Shown here one piece after another: positions 37,214 through 45,082 of a DNA stretch of 64,000 nucleotides (the first letter of the stretch is position 1; each line of letters starts with the position of its first letter). The notes beneath the pieces were generated by a model. The model worked only from the letters and a program-made list of their open reading frames with translations. It made no database searches and was not told the origin of the DNA. Origin of the DNA: Aneurinibacillus sp. REN35 (GTDB taxonomy: Bacteria; Bacillota; Bacilli; Aneurinibacillales; Aneurinibacillaceae); NCBI RefSeq assembly GCF_041379945.2, contig NZ_JBFTXJ020000002.1:372001-436000 (forward strand), read 5' to 3'. The translations under genes and the position numbers were made by a program.

Positions 37214-37250
37214 AGCGACACTCATCCGTAAGACGTGAGTGCCTGTCGCT
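37214..37250. other. hairpin between the heme monooxygenase gene and fumC
   Basis: AGCGA...TCGCT (37214-37218 with 37246-37250) and CACTCA/TGAGTG form an interrupted stem with a side bulge. A second small hairpin (ACTCATTTTAAACGAGT) lies beside it. It is not followed by T residues on either strand, so it is not an ordinary terminator. Confidence 0.4.
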
Positions 37251-37306
37251 GATTTAGGTCTTACCTTATCAATTTCCCTGAATCAATAGAATAAAAACGC
37301 TAAAAG

Positions 37307-37624
37307 CTATTTCTTGATGGCTTTTACTTCGTAGACACTATGCGTAGAGCTAATCATATACTCCGGTTTCGGCTTGCCACGGCTTTGTCTGTGTCCTTCT
37401 CAGTGCGCATCGCTCATCTCCCATTTCTTCCAAGCTGCTTCGCTGTCCCAACGAATCATGACGACGACCTCCTCATCACCCCGCGGTATCTTCTTAACCA
37501 GTACACTTAAGTCAATAAACCCTTCTGATTGCTCAATTGCCCCCGACTGACTGAAGCGTTGGACAACCTGCTCAGCGGCCCCTTCTGTAACAATGATCGT
37601 CTTCGTCTCGATAAACATCGCCAT
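37307..37624 (-). pseudogene. IsdG/HmoA-type heme monooxygenase interrupted by an in-frame TGA
   Basis: The ABM-fold protein starts MFIETKTIIVTEGAAEQVVQ (ATG 37618, eight bases after GGGAG) and runs through EEVVVMIRWDSEAAWKKWEM, SDAH to a TGA at 37402-37400 (codon 75 of 106). The same frame then continues perfectly: EGHRQSRGKPKPEYMISSTH, SVYEVKAIKK, stop at 37307. The total length equals the usual 105-108 residues. So a single base change, or a sequencing error, splits it. Family members open heme to release iron, and the Fur-type promoter upstream agrees. Confidence 0.85.
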
Positions 37625-37652
37625 CTCTCCCTTACTGACTATGTACGTATAT

Positions 37653-37682
37653 ATTCTAGTTGATAAAAATTATCATTGTCAA
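37653..37682 (-). promoter_or_regulatory. Fur-controlled promoter of the heme monooxygenase gene
   Basis: On the - strand TTGACA (37682-37677), 18 nt, TAGAAT (37658-37653). The spacer contains TGATAAAAATTATCA (37661-37675), 14 of 15 matches to the Fur box TGATAATNATTATCA. Confidence 0.8.
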
Positions 37683-37718
37683 TTAAGTGTATGCATCGAA
37701 TGACTCTTTTATAAAAAA

Positions 37719-37754
37719 GAAAACAGGAGCACACTGATACGTGCTCCTGTTTTC
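37719..37754. terminator. terminator after the SUFU operon
   Basis: A perfect 14-bp stem, GAAAACAGGAGCAC (37719-37732) with 37741-37754, around ACTGATAC. Confidence 0.85.
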
Positions 37755-37787
37755 TTTTGTTTTATGAATCAATAACTTACTCTGGTA

Positions 37788-38873
37788 TTATACATCGAAT
37801 TTGACCTTGCCATTACATAACCACAATGTATCTGCTGCTTCCGGTTTTACCTTCTGTAGTAAGGCAGTGCCTCCGTTCTGCATTGCATACGCATGTTCCT
37901 CCGCTGTGATGGGAACTACCCAGAGAAGACAGACACGGTCTCCCCGGTATGGGGCAAAAGGAATTTCCGGTGCTGATGGAGGGGCATGCACAAGCATAAC
38001 TGCTGTAAAGCGTTCATCAAATACTGAGAATGCATCACAGTCAATTGTGTGTGTATGGCCGAGATATGTAATCTGATGCCAAGGAATAAGAGGCAGACCG
38101 CTCAGGTATTCGAGGATGCCGCTTTCATTTTTTTGCAGTACGCTTGTTGGAAGAGACAGAGCCAATTCGATGCGCCGCCATAGCTCCGGCTCTTCTGTAT
38201 ATTGTTCAACAAGCGGCTGTGGAACAGCGGAAACACCCAGCGTGACAGCATATGTGATGTCGTCCTGTTCCATCGTTACCATTGCTTTTGGAGGCCAATC
38301 TCCTCCATCAATGGCATAATAACGATCATGTGAGCCAAGGCGTCCTTCGATGGCCGTAAGAAGACTTTCCTGCAGGCGCGGCCAGCTTTCCTCATCCCAA
38401 CTCTGAAAAAATTGTCTCGCGCGTTCTACCCGATCGAATAGTCGATTTTCCGCTGGGCTGCCAAGCGGCATCGCATAAGGTGAGAAGTCTATACAATCAC
38501 GAGCATAGCCCGGATATTCACGATTCCCGCCCCAGCCCGGAATGATCGCAAGAATCTCTTCCTCATACAAAAGGGCTGCCGCATCGCCTTCTTCAAACCA
38601 GATGATCCTAAGTTTATCAGGATCAAGCGCATCCGCCCCTTCAGGATGAGCACAAAGCGAAGCCGGCAAGCGTGGGGGCAGCCCTCTCTCCATATCTTCT
38701 GTAGAAATCTCAGCAGGTGCCTTCCCGTAATTACATACCCATACCGCTCGAAGGCTTCTTTCTTCAGCGGCATGCTCCATCAAGTAAAAATACACACACT
38801 GATTTGATTCCTCTACAAAAGCTACCATTGGGCAAAGCGGCGACGATTCTTCGATAAGTACGGTAGGCTCCAT
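37788..38873 (-). CDS. SUFU-domain protein
   Basis: 361 residues. The C-terminal half (about 185-361) has the suppressor-of-fused pattern: ITYAVTLGVSAVPQPLVEQ, LWRRIELALSLP, LPLIPWHQITYLGHTHTIDC, AVMLVHAPPSAPEIPFAP and KPEAADTLW. The N-terminal half is acidic and unassigned. SUFU-fold proteins are widespread bacterial immunity-like proteins with no catalytic role. It follows another SUFU protein after 26 bp, so the two are co-transcribed. ATG at 38873 after GGAGGAATC. Confidence 0.75.
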   Translation of the reverse strand: MEPTVLIEESSPLCPMVAFVEESNQCVYFYLMEHAAEERSLRAVWVCNYGKAPAEISTEDMERGLPPRLPASLCAHPEGADALDPDKLRIIWFEEGDAAALLYEEEILAIIPGWGGNREYPGYARDCIDFSPYAMPLGSPAENRLFDRVERARQFFQSWDEESWPRLQESLLTAIEGRLGSHDRYYAIDGGDWPPKAMVTMEQDDITYAVTLGVSAVPQPLVEQYTEEPELWRRIELALSLPTSVLQKNESGILEYLSGLPLIPWHQITYLGHTHTIDCDAFSVFDERFTAVMLVHAPPSAPEIPFAPYRGDRVCLLWVVPITAEEHAYAMQNGGTALLQKVKPEAADTLWLCNGKVKFDV

Positions 38874-38899
38874 GATTCCTCCTCTATATTGTTCTGTAT

Positions 38900-39967
38900 T
38901 TATCCAATCACTTCAACAATTTCTCCCTGCTGGTTACGAATCTCTGTTTTTACAATATGGACGATAAGCTGCTTCCACGAGGGAAGCTCGATGGATTGTT
39001 CTTTAGGAGATAGGGCAGCGGCTATCTCATCGGCTGTGTCGGATCGGATATAAATCGTCACATCTTCCGGAGTACCCTCCACCCGGTTTTGCTCGCTTGA
39101 TACGAAAGAAATATGATTTTCTGTGCCGGCTAGGGCGAGTGATTTCCCATTGCGGATGCGGCTGGCCAGAATCGTTCCAATCAGGTTCGCTTGTTTGGCC
39201 CCGATTGCTATATGAAATTTGTTTTTGGCGAGTAGTTTTTTCTGTTCCTGCCAGTCAAGCTGATCAACAAATAGCACACCTGTACTTGATCCTTCCGCTG
39301 CAATCCCCTCTTCTACTTTCTGCTGGATAGCTGGATCATGCAGCACAGATGCTCGCGATAAGTCCGTTATGAATTGCGGATTATTTGTAGCAAGAAGGGG
39401 GAGAAATGACGTGCCGCTCCATGATTGAATGGCAGTAAGTTCATCTGGTGTAATGCCTACTACCTGAAGCAATTCAACGCGCCCATTCGGTGTATGTAGA
39501 GGTTCTAGCTGCGGGTCCATAACGAAGGTAATGGCTCGAATCGTTGTATTCTCTTCCACAGCTATCGGTCCGTTAAGATCCATATAATGCCCCTGTGCGA
39601 ATACATTACCGGATTGGAACACATAGCGGCCGATATTCTGTAAGAAGTGGAGTGCCCATCTGGGCGGCTCTTCTTCCGCTATGTCTTTTCTCAGACGAAA
39701 TGTGAGTTCAAATCCAAAACCGCTGTATTCAGTATCTTCAGATTCCTTTTCGTAAAGCTCGGAGAATCCATAGGTAACAAAATGCCAGTGAGGTATAGGC
39801 TCTTCTGCGGTGTATGCACTGATCCCATCCAGCGGGTCGGGTCCGCCAAATGCATATTTGATTAATGTGCCGTAATGTTTCGGTTCCTGATGCGGATACA
39901 AGGTGGCGAAGGCGTGATTGATAGCTTCCCATCCTGGCGCGAGAGCCTCCTCTTCTTCATATGACAT
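38900..39967 (-). CDS. SUFU-domain protein
   Basis: 355 residues. The N-terminal SUFU domain is clear: PGWEAINHAFATLYPHQEPK, DPLDGISAYTAEEPIPHWHF, VTYGFSELYEKES, GFGFELTFRLRKD, LQNIGRYVFQSGNVFAQGHY, LLQVVGITPDEL. From about residue 210 a second, unassigned domain follows (STGVLFVDQLDWQEQKKLLA). First gene of a two-gene operon. No toxin gene lies next to it, so an immunity role is only a family-based possibility. ATG at 39967 after GGGAGAGGATTACAT. Confidence 0.85.
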   Translation of the reverse strand: MSYEEEEALAPGWEAINHAFATLYPHQEPKHYGTLIKYAFGGPDPLDGISAYTAEEPIPHWHFVTYGFSELYEKESEDTEYSGFGFELTFRLRKDIAEEEPPRWALHFLQNIGRYVFQSGNVFAQGHYMDLNGPIAVEENTTIRAITFVMDPQLEPLHTPNGRVELLQVVGITPDELTAIQSWSGTSFLPLLATNNPQFITDLSRASVLHDPAIQQKVEEGIAAEGSSTGVLFVDQLDWQEQKKLLAKNKFHIAIGAKQANLIGTILASRIRNGKSLALAGTENHISFVSSEQNRVEGTPEDVTIYIRSDTADEIAAALSPKEQSIELPSWKQLIVHIVKTEIRNQQGEIVEVIG

Positions 39968-40051
39968 ATGTAATCCTCTCCCTATCGTTTATTTTTTCTC
40001 TTTTATAGTATAGAGGAAAGTGGATGGGTATACAAAACCTTCCACATAGTA

Positions 40052-40090
40052 AAAAGCCGCCGGATAGATACACAGTCTCCGGCAGCTTTT
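40052..40090. terminator. terminator between the 40102 gene and the SUFU operon
   Basis: AAAAGC-CG-CCGGA (from 40052) pairs with TCCGG-CAGCTTTT (40078-40090) with small bulges. Confidence 0.65.
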
Positions 40091-40101
40091 CGCATGCATG
40101 C

Positions 40102-40491
40102 TTATTCCTTTTCTTCTCGATAGGCTTGTTCGTACACGTTTAAGCCCTCTACTCGGCCTGTGTCACGTTCCTGCTCACGATCAGCCGGGCGTTCATAGTT
40201 CTTATCCAATGACTCGATAAGATCCGGCTGTTTCTTCTTTTCCTTCATCGTCTCACCTCTCTTAACTAAAGTGGTTTTATTCGCATATTTATCGTAACGA
40301 TCATCGATTTCTTCCGCCATGCTCCGGTAGATTTTCGTCTCTTCCGCAATCGGGTCTGTCATGGTCTGAATGCGCACTTCGTATCGAGCAGGCAGGCGCT
40401 TTACGGCTGCGGTATTCGGGTCTTCGCTTTTCATCTTTCCTTCGGTGAGAAGATGGGCCATCTCCTGCTCCAACTTTTCGTGTTTATCCAT
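40102..40491 (-). CDS. hypothetical charged protein, 129 aa
   Basis: A very hydrophilic protein rich in Glu, Lys, Arg and Asp: MDKHEKLEQEMAHLLTEGKM, EVRIQTMTDPIAEETKIYRS, AEEIDDRYDKYANKT, with a KEKKKQPDLIESLDKNYERP tail. Probably helical and partly disordered. No family recognised. GGAGGAGG lies close upstream of the ATG at 40491. It follows the DUF3626 gene after about 35 bp, so both may be on one transcript. Confidence 0.65.
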   Translation of the reverse strand: MDKHEKLEQEMAHLLTEGKMKSEDPNTAAVKRLPARYEVRIQTMTDPIAEETKIYRSMAEEIDDRYDKYANKTTLVKRGETMKEKKKQPDLIESLDKNYERPADREQERDTGRVEGLNVYEQAYREEKE

Positions 40492-40525
40492 ATAGCCTCC
40501 TCCGCTTTTCTTTGTCCTATCTTTT

Positions 40526-41644
40526 CTACGTTTCCCGGTTTATTGCTTTATTAATCAATAGATGATATGGCTTTCCATATCTCACTAACACGTGCCACAA
40601 CAGTTTTAACTCCTGAAGTACTTCCTTAGACGTTCCGCGATCCCTCCAGGATTCTGAATTTCGTTTTACATCTATGACAGCAGATCCAATGATGCTCGCA
40701 TCAATATAATTATTTTGGGAAATGCGTTTTGCTAGGGAGGGCATTGATTTCCCTCGAAAATCTACAGGGACCTCATCTGTCATAAGCACAAAGCCCATAT
40801 GCCAATAAAGATCTATGGAATACGTACGGCAAATTTTTTCTAAAGTCCTTCCTATATGGGTGTCCTTGAATGAAGGGTCTGCAACAAGTACTTCCACATC
40901 ATCTTTAAGCGAAATATCCCCATGAACCTGGGCTTCAATATAGTGATTAAGATTGCGGCTTGGCTCTTTGTTCGCCGAGGGTGTGATGAACGGACTGTCA
41001 AGATTGGTCAGTAGATGATGCATTAATCTTCCTGGTGTCAGATTTTTTTCTCCAATGGCAACATCCCTTATGAACGACTCTTCAAAGAGTGCAGCCACAA
41101 TCATGTCAAATTCTTCATATGTTCCCTTTTCTTTTGGGTTTTGATGCGAATCCAAATACGTATACGTAGAGCGTCTAGAAACATTAGGGGAAAGCAGAAA
41201 ATAGCAGGAACCAAAGCGCGGGGCAGGTCCATCCGGGTGTAACATCAAATTCAGCGCACCATATTTAGGGCGCTGGTCGTTCGTTGTACCATCCAGTTGA
41301 TAAGCGCCTCCATACATTTTCTCTTCCCAAAGGTCCCGTTCCCCGCCGGGGTAAGCCGATACGCTTCCATTAGATATCCCTGTTTCAAACTGGCTCTTAT
41401 ATATTCCTTGCTCTAGCAATGCTTCAGCAACGCTTTTCATAGTGATATCTGGTCTGTCTGGATGAAAATGCAGCCCTATTTTTGCTTTCGTTTTTATATT
41501 ACCAACCGCTTTTTCATAGTCTTTTTTTGAGAGATTAGACATGGTAAGTATGTGATTGATTGTTGCTTGAGATTTGTATTTATGGTCCCTTGCATACTTT
41601 GTGAAGTGTTTGATAGCCAAAAGCTGAGATTTCGATAATTCCAT
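40526..41644 (-). CDS. DUF3626-family protein
   Basis: 372 residues. IGLHFHPDRPDITMKSVAEA, LEQGIYKSQFETGISNGSVS, AYPGGERDLWEEKMYGGAYQ, PKYGALNLMLHPDGPAPRFG and SCYFLLSPNVSRRSTYTYLD are the conserved blocks of DUF3626. The His-rich and Arg/Gly-rich blocks hint at an enzyme, possibly related to ADP-ribosyltransferase-like toxins, but no reaction is established to my knowledge. ATG at 41644 after a GGAGGAACTTAACCGTTC stretch. First gene of a possible two-gene unit with the 129-residue protein. Confidence 0.8.
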   Translation of the reverse strand: MELSKSQLLAIKHFTKYARDHKYKSQATINHILTMSNLSKKDYEKAVGNIKTKAKIGLHFHPDRPDITMKSVAEALLEQGIYKSQFETGISNGSVSAYPGGERDLWEEKMYGGAYQLDGTTNDQRPKYGALNLMLHPDGPAPRFGSCYFLLSPNVSRRSTYTYLDSHQNPKEKGTYEEFDMIVAALFEESFIRDVAIGEKNLTPGRLMHHLLTNLDSPFITPSANKEPSRNLNHYIEAQVHGDISLKDDVEVLVADPSFKDTHIGRTLEKICRTYSIDLYWHMGFVLMTDEVPVDFRGKSMPSLAKRISQNNYIDASIIGSAVIDVKRNSESWRDRGTSKEVLQELKLLWHVLVRYGKPYHLLINKAINRET

Positions 41645-41833
41645 GAACGGTTAAGTTCCTCCTCTCAGAAGACTTACTGTGCTATTTAACAAAGATGCAG
41701 TTTTTTCCTTCTTTTGCTAATCTGCCCGCTAGTGGCATAAATAAAAAATAGCGGCTGACTATTCCTGTCGGCCGCCTAAAATGGATGTTGGTTCAGTTCT
41801 CAGTACCATAAAAGGTATGATAAGCTTGGAGAT

Positions 41834-42214
41834 TTATTTTTTTTCCATTACAGCAAAGTAATTTTCTTCGTTATCTGCAAAGTTAAATACTCTACCAGAA
41901 GGCATAGTTACAATTTCTCCAACTTTAATATTTTGATTTGATAAGTGACTACGTAATTCATCAAGATTTTCTGAAAAAAACAGTAAAGAAGGGGTACCAA
42001 GATTTAATCCAGGTGACATTTTTGCAACGAATTCCTTATTATGCAAAATGATGCTTGTTTCTACGCCCTTTGCTGGAGCAATTTCAATCCATCTCATTCC
42101 TTGCTCATTATTTTCTTCAGAAATTATACTAAATCCTACTTTTTCTGTCCAAAAATTCGCTGCCTCATCTTGGTTGTTTACATATAACATGATTTGCCCG
42201 ACTTTACTTATCAT
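41834..42214 (-). CDS. VOC-family protein (glyoxalase/bleomycin-resistance fold)
   Basis: 126 residues: MISKVGQIMLYVNNQDEAAN at the start, FWTEKVGFSI, MRWIEIAPAKGVETSIILHN, LNLGTPSLLFFSENLDEL and GEIVTMPSGRVFNFADNEEN, ending YFAVMEK. This is a single VOC module that should dimerise. Substrate unknown; many such genes are annotated as glyoxalase-like. ATG at 42214 is preferred, as the family begins there; a GTG at 42226 abuts the GAGGGA. Confidence 0.85.
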   Translation of the reverse strand: MISKVGQIMLYVNNQDEAANFWTEKVGFSIISEENNEQGMRWIEIAPAKGVETSIILHNKEFVAKMSPGLNLGTPSLLFFSENLDELRSHLSNQNIKVGEIVTMPSGRVFNFADNEENYFAVMEKK

Positions 42215-42358
42215 CGACTTTTTCACTCCCTCATATAAGTAAATACCACAACCATTATAGCATGCAAAATAGATTGAGATTTCTTATGGATTGCGCATGT
42301 AATGGTATGCCGTTATCTCTATGCTATAGAGTGCTAGTCAGATGTGCACCACCGCGTA

Positions 42359-42460
42359 TTAACTCCCGAAAAAACTACGGAATACGATTGCTGCAAATCC
42401 CATATAGACGATACAGGAGTCATAATTTGGGTGCTGCGCAGCCGCAGGATGTATATGCAT
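42359..42460 (-). CDS. 33-residue small protein downstream of phaC
   Basis: ATG at 42460, eight bases after AAGGAG, encodes MHIHPAAAQHPNYDSCIVYM and ends with AIVFRSFFGS. The second half is hydrophobic. The SD is as good as those of the larger genes around. It begins 22 bp after the phaC stop. Not recognised. Confidence 0.5.
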   Translation of the reverse strand: MHIHPAAAQHPNYDSCIVYMGFAAIVFRSFFGS

Positions 42461-42481
42461 CTCTCTCACTCCTTTATCATA

Positions 42482-43531
42482 TTACGTATTGGTCTTGTTT
42501 ATCGGATGGGATCGTTTTGGCAGCCAGGCTGCCAAATAATCGGGCAGTACTCCTTTTGCTTTCAGTGCAGTATGCCCCCCGGGAAGAAGATGAAATGTCT
42601 TATCTGCACTTGAAATCAAATCCATTATGGGTAAGCTGACTTCCTTAGGCACTAAGCGGTCTTGGTTGGCGGCGATGACCAATGTATTTGCGTGAATGGA
42701 AGCAAGGTGGGCCGGTTTTCCGCGGATGGTAAGCGTTCCTTTGACCAGCTTATTTTCTTTGCCGAGGTCATGAAGCATCTGACGCAGCGCAGCTCCGGCA
42801 AACGGAATATGACCTCTTGTCCAATCGTTAAAACGGCGCCATTTCTCTACATATTGAGGATCATCAGCCCTCTCAAGCAAAGAGAGATACGGACTGTAAT
42901 ACACAGGGGATGTAAGCAGGCGCATACCGGCTTCCATGGAACGTGCGGGAATAATTCCATATGCTTGGATGAATAAATCAAAGTCGATATCTCCCTCACG
43001 CAGCGCCTCACCCCATGCGTCAAGCACCGGTGAAGTGGTAAAGTCGATAGGCGCTACGGAGAGAATGAGATTCTTAATAGGCTCCGCAGCGATCGCCGCA
43101 TACATCGCCGCGAATGTACCGCCCAGGCAATATCCAATAACGGTAATGTCAACAACATCCGCATGGCGCAGCGCCCGCTGCACGCCTTTTTGGATGTAAT
43201 CTACGATATAATCGTCCATTGTAAGATCCTTATCTTCATAACCAGGAATACCGAAATCAAGCAAATATACATCGAAGCCGCTTGTCACAAAAGCTTCAAC
43301 CATACTATAGCCAGGTGCAAGATCAAGAATGATGGGCCGGTTTACCAATGAGTAGATAAGGAATACCGGCACCTGATAGATCTTGCGAACAGCGGGATAA
43401 TGCCAGAGTGTGGCTTTGTTCTTCTTCCATATAGCTGTGCGCGGCGTGTTCCACGGCTCCGGCTGTGGATGGGTCCATGAACGAAAGAACGCTCCCCAGC
43501 GTCGGCGTTCTCCTCCTTTATCTGTGCTCAT
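42482..43531 (-). CDS. phaC: poly(3-hydroxyalkanoate) synthase subunit PhaC (class III/IV)
   Basis: About 349 residues of the short PHA synthase class. The alpha/beta-hydrolase core contains VFLIYSLVNRPIILDLAPGY, YLLDFGIPGYEDKDLTMDDY, the lipase-like box VIGYCLGGTFAAMYA with the catalytic Cys (near residue 148), and the closing LVIAANQDRLVPKEVS (Asp) and LLPGGHTALKAKG (His). It polymerises hydroxyacyl-CoA on granules together with PhaR. ATG at 43531 after GAGGCGG is preferred over a GTG at 43549 that overlaps the phaR stop. Confidence 0.93.
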   Translation of the reverse strand: MSTDKGGERRRWGAFFRSWTHPQPEPWNTPRTAIWKKNKATLWHYPAVRKIYQVPVFLIYSLVNRPIILDLAPGYSMVEAFVTSGFDVYLLDFGIPGYEDKDLTMDDYIVDYIQKGVQRALRHADVVDITVIGYCLGGTFAAMYAAIAAEPIKNLILSVAPIDFTTSPVLDAWGEALREGDIDFDLFIQAYGIIPARSMEAGMRLLTSPVYYSPYLSLLERADDPQYVEKWRRFNDWTRGHIPFAGAALRQMLHDLGKENKLVKGTLTIRGKPAHLASIHANTLVIAANQDRLVPKEVSLPIMDLISSADKTFHLLPGGHTALKAKGVLPDYLAAWLPKRSHPINKTNT

Positions 43532-43545
43532 ACTTCCGCCTCTTT

Positions 43546-44100
43546 TCACGGGTGTGGTTTTTCGGTGCTGGCGTTGGATGCTTTGGTAGAGAGAAAGGGA
43601 TGAAAGATCAAGCTTACTTCGAGAATGGTTTTAAGTATCTCCACTTCTTTTTTTGCTGTGTGAAACTTCGCAATTTCGCTTTTTAAGCTTGCCCATTCTG
43701 TCTGCAAGGAGTCTAGAAGAGTTGCAGAAGGCGTTTGCGTTGGCTGTGGTGGTTGAGGGGGAATGAACTGTGGTAGATTTTGCTTGGTTTTTTCAATCAT
43801 GCGGGCTAGTTTGGCGACTTGCTCTTCGAGTCCATCGAGCTTTTCTTCAACCTGCAGGGTAAGCTTAGCGACGTTGGCCACATCGTTTTTGGTAGGCAGG
43901 TTCAAAGGAATGGAGAGTGTTTCCATGCACTCCTGAAATCGTAGAATAAAATGAGCGAGGGATTGCGCCTGTATACTGGCTGCCTGTGCTATTTCTTTTT
44001 TGTTGATGTGCGTATGGATCAATTCGTTGAGTTGATGTTCCACCGCGCCCCCTACTTTCTTAAGCGTTCCATACGGATCGAACGTATGTTGATCAGACAT
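43546..44100 (-). CDS. phaR: PHA synthase subunit PhaR (class IV)
   Basis: 184 residues, predicted helical/coiled coil: MSDQHTFDPYGTLKKVGGAV, VEHQLNELIHTHINKKEIAQ, VEEKLDGLEEQVAKLARMIE, then a Pro-rich linker (FIPPQPPQPTQTP) and a helix TEWASLKSEIAKFHTAKKEV. Position directly before phaC and the helical make-up identify the Bacillus-type synthase partner PhaR. AGGAG precedes the ATG at 44100. Confidence 0.85.
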   Translation of the reverse strand: MSDQHTFDPYGTLKKVGGAVEHQLNELIHTHINKKEIAQAASIQAQSLAHFILRFQECMETLSIPLNLPTKNDVANVAKLTLQVEEKLDGLEEQVAKLARMIEKTKQNLPQFIPPQPPQPTQTPSATLLDSLQTEWASLKSEIAKFHTAKKEVEILKTILEVSLIFHPFLSTKASNASTEKPHP

Positions 44101-44147
44101 AAAATCTCCTGCCTTTCTTAACTTGTGTAGAGTATACGGGTCTATGC

Positions 44148-44918
44148 CTATACCTGTGCGGAAATGCCGCCATCGACCACAAGAATATGCCCGGTGACAT
44201 AATCGGAGGCGCCGGATGCAAGAAAGATCGCCGTTCCTTTTAGATCCTGGTCTGAGCCGAAGCGGCGCTGAGGGATCTGTTCAATCATTTTATGATAGAT
44301 GCTGCCTCTGAGCCCTTCTGTAATCTTTGTTTGAAAAAAGCCGGGTGCAATGGCATTGACCTGAATATTATGCGGTGCAAGCTTTACTGCCAGATCTTTT
44401 GTAAAGGTGATGACGGCTCCTTTGCTCGTATTATAGGCGATCGTATCCATGAAGCTTGCTGGAGAACCACCAAATCCGGTGACAGAGGCAATGTTAATGA
44501 TTTTACCCCCACCGTTTTTTACCATGATTTTCGCTGCGGCCTGCGAAAATAAAAAGACTGCCTTTAGATTCACGTCCATTACTTTGTCCCATTTATCGGC
44601 AGTGAGCGCAAGCACCGGAGCGACCCAGGAAATACCGCTATTGTTAACGAGAATATCGATGGTGCCGAATTGCTTCATGGTTTCCTCGATAACACGCTCG
44701 ATATCAGCGTGCTGCGTAACATCACATGCAAGCGCGATAGATTGCTTCCCCATCTTCTGCAGTTCCTTGCTTACCGCTTGACATGCGTCGAGCTTACGAG
44801 AGCATACAACAACACGGGCGCCCGCTTCGGCAAGCGCGAAAGCGATCTGTCTGCCTAATCCCCTGCCGCCGCCGGTTACGATGGCTGTCTTACCGGTGAG
44901 TTCAAATAACTCTTTCAT
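44148..44918 (-). CDS. SDR-family oxidoreductase next to phaRC
   Basis: About 256 residues: [34 protein letters not shown], catalytic Ser in IINIASVTGFGG, YNTSKGAVITFTKDLA (Tyr/Lys), and PGFFQTKITEG. It is close to the SDR at 15428. Its place before phaR suggests a PhaB-like supply of 3-hydroxyacyl-CoA, but the sequence type is gluconate 5-dehydrogenase-like, so the role is uncertain. Start ATG 44918 with GGAGGG upstream. Gap to phaR 47 bp. Confidence 0.85.
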   Translation of the reverse strand: MKELFELTGKTAIVTGGGRGLGRQIAFALAEAGARVVVCSRKLDACQAVSKELQKMGKQSIALACDVTQHADIERVIEETMKQFGTIDILVNNSGISWVAPVLALTADKWDKVMDVNLKAVFLFSQAAAKIMVKNGGGKIINIASVTGFGGSPASFMDTIAYNTSKGAVITFTKDLAVKLAPHNIQVNAIAPGFFQTKITEGLRGSIYHKMIEQIPQRRFGSDQDLKGTAIFLASGASDYVTGHILVVDGGISAQV

Positions 44919-45047
44919 TCTTATGCTTCCCTCCATATCATCACCTCGTATTTTGCTAGCGTTCGATCAGGCTTATATAGTATAAACAAGCAGGGGAAAA
45001 AGAGTGCGTAAAATGGCTGTCTGCCCGTGCCTTTTTTCAATGAAAAA

Positions 45048-45069
45048 CCCAGACCGCTGGCGGTCTGGG
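45048..45069 (-). terminator. terminator after TetR gene
   Basis: On the - strand CCCAGACCG, loop CCAG, CGGTCTGGG, then TTTTTC. A textbook hairpin. Confidence 0.9.
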
Positions 45070-45082
45070 CTGTTGTTCTTCT

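Noticed and set aside
42262-42639. 125-codon + strand frame before phaC
   Set aside because: It overlaps the 3' end of phaC and the small gene in antisense, has no SD, and codon use is unlike the neighbours.
44079-44092. LexA-like sequence CGAACGTATGTTGA
   Set aside because: 12 of 14 matches but it lies within the first codons of phaR, with no promoter at that position; likely chance.
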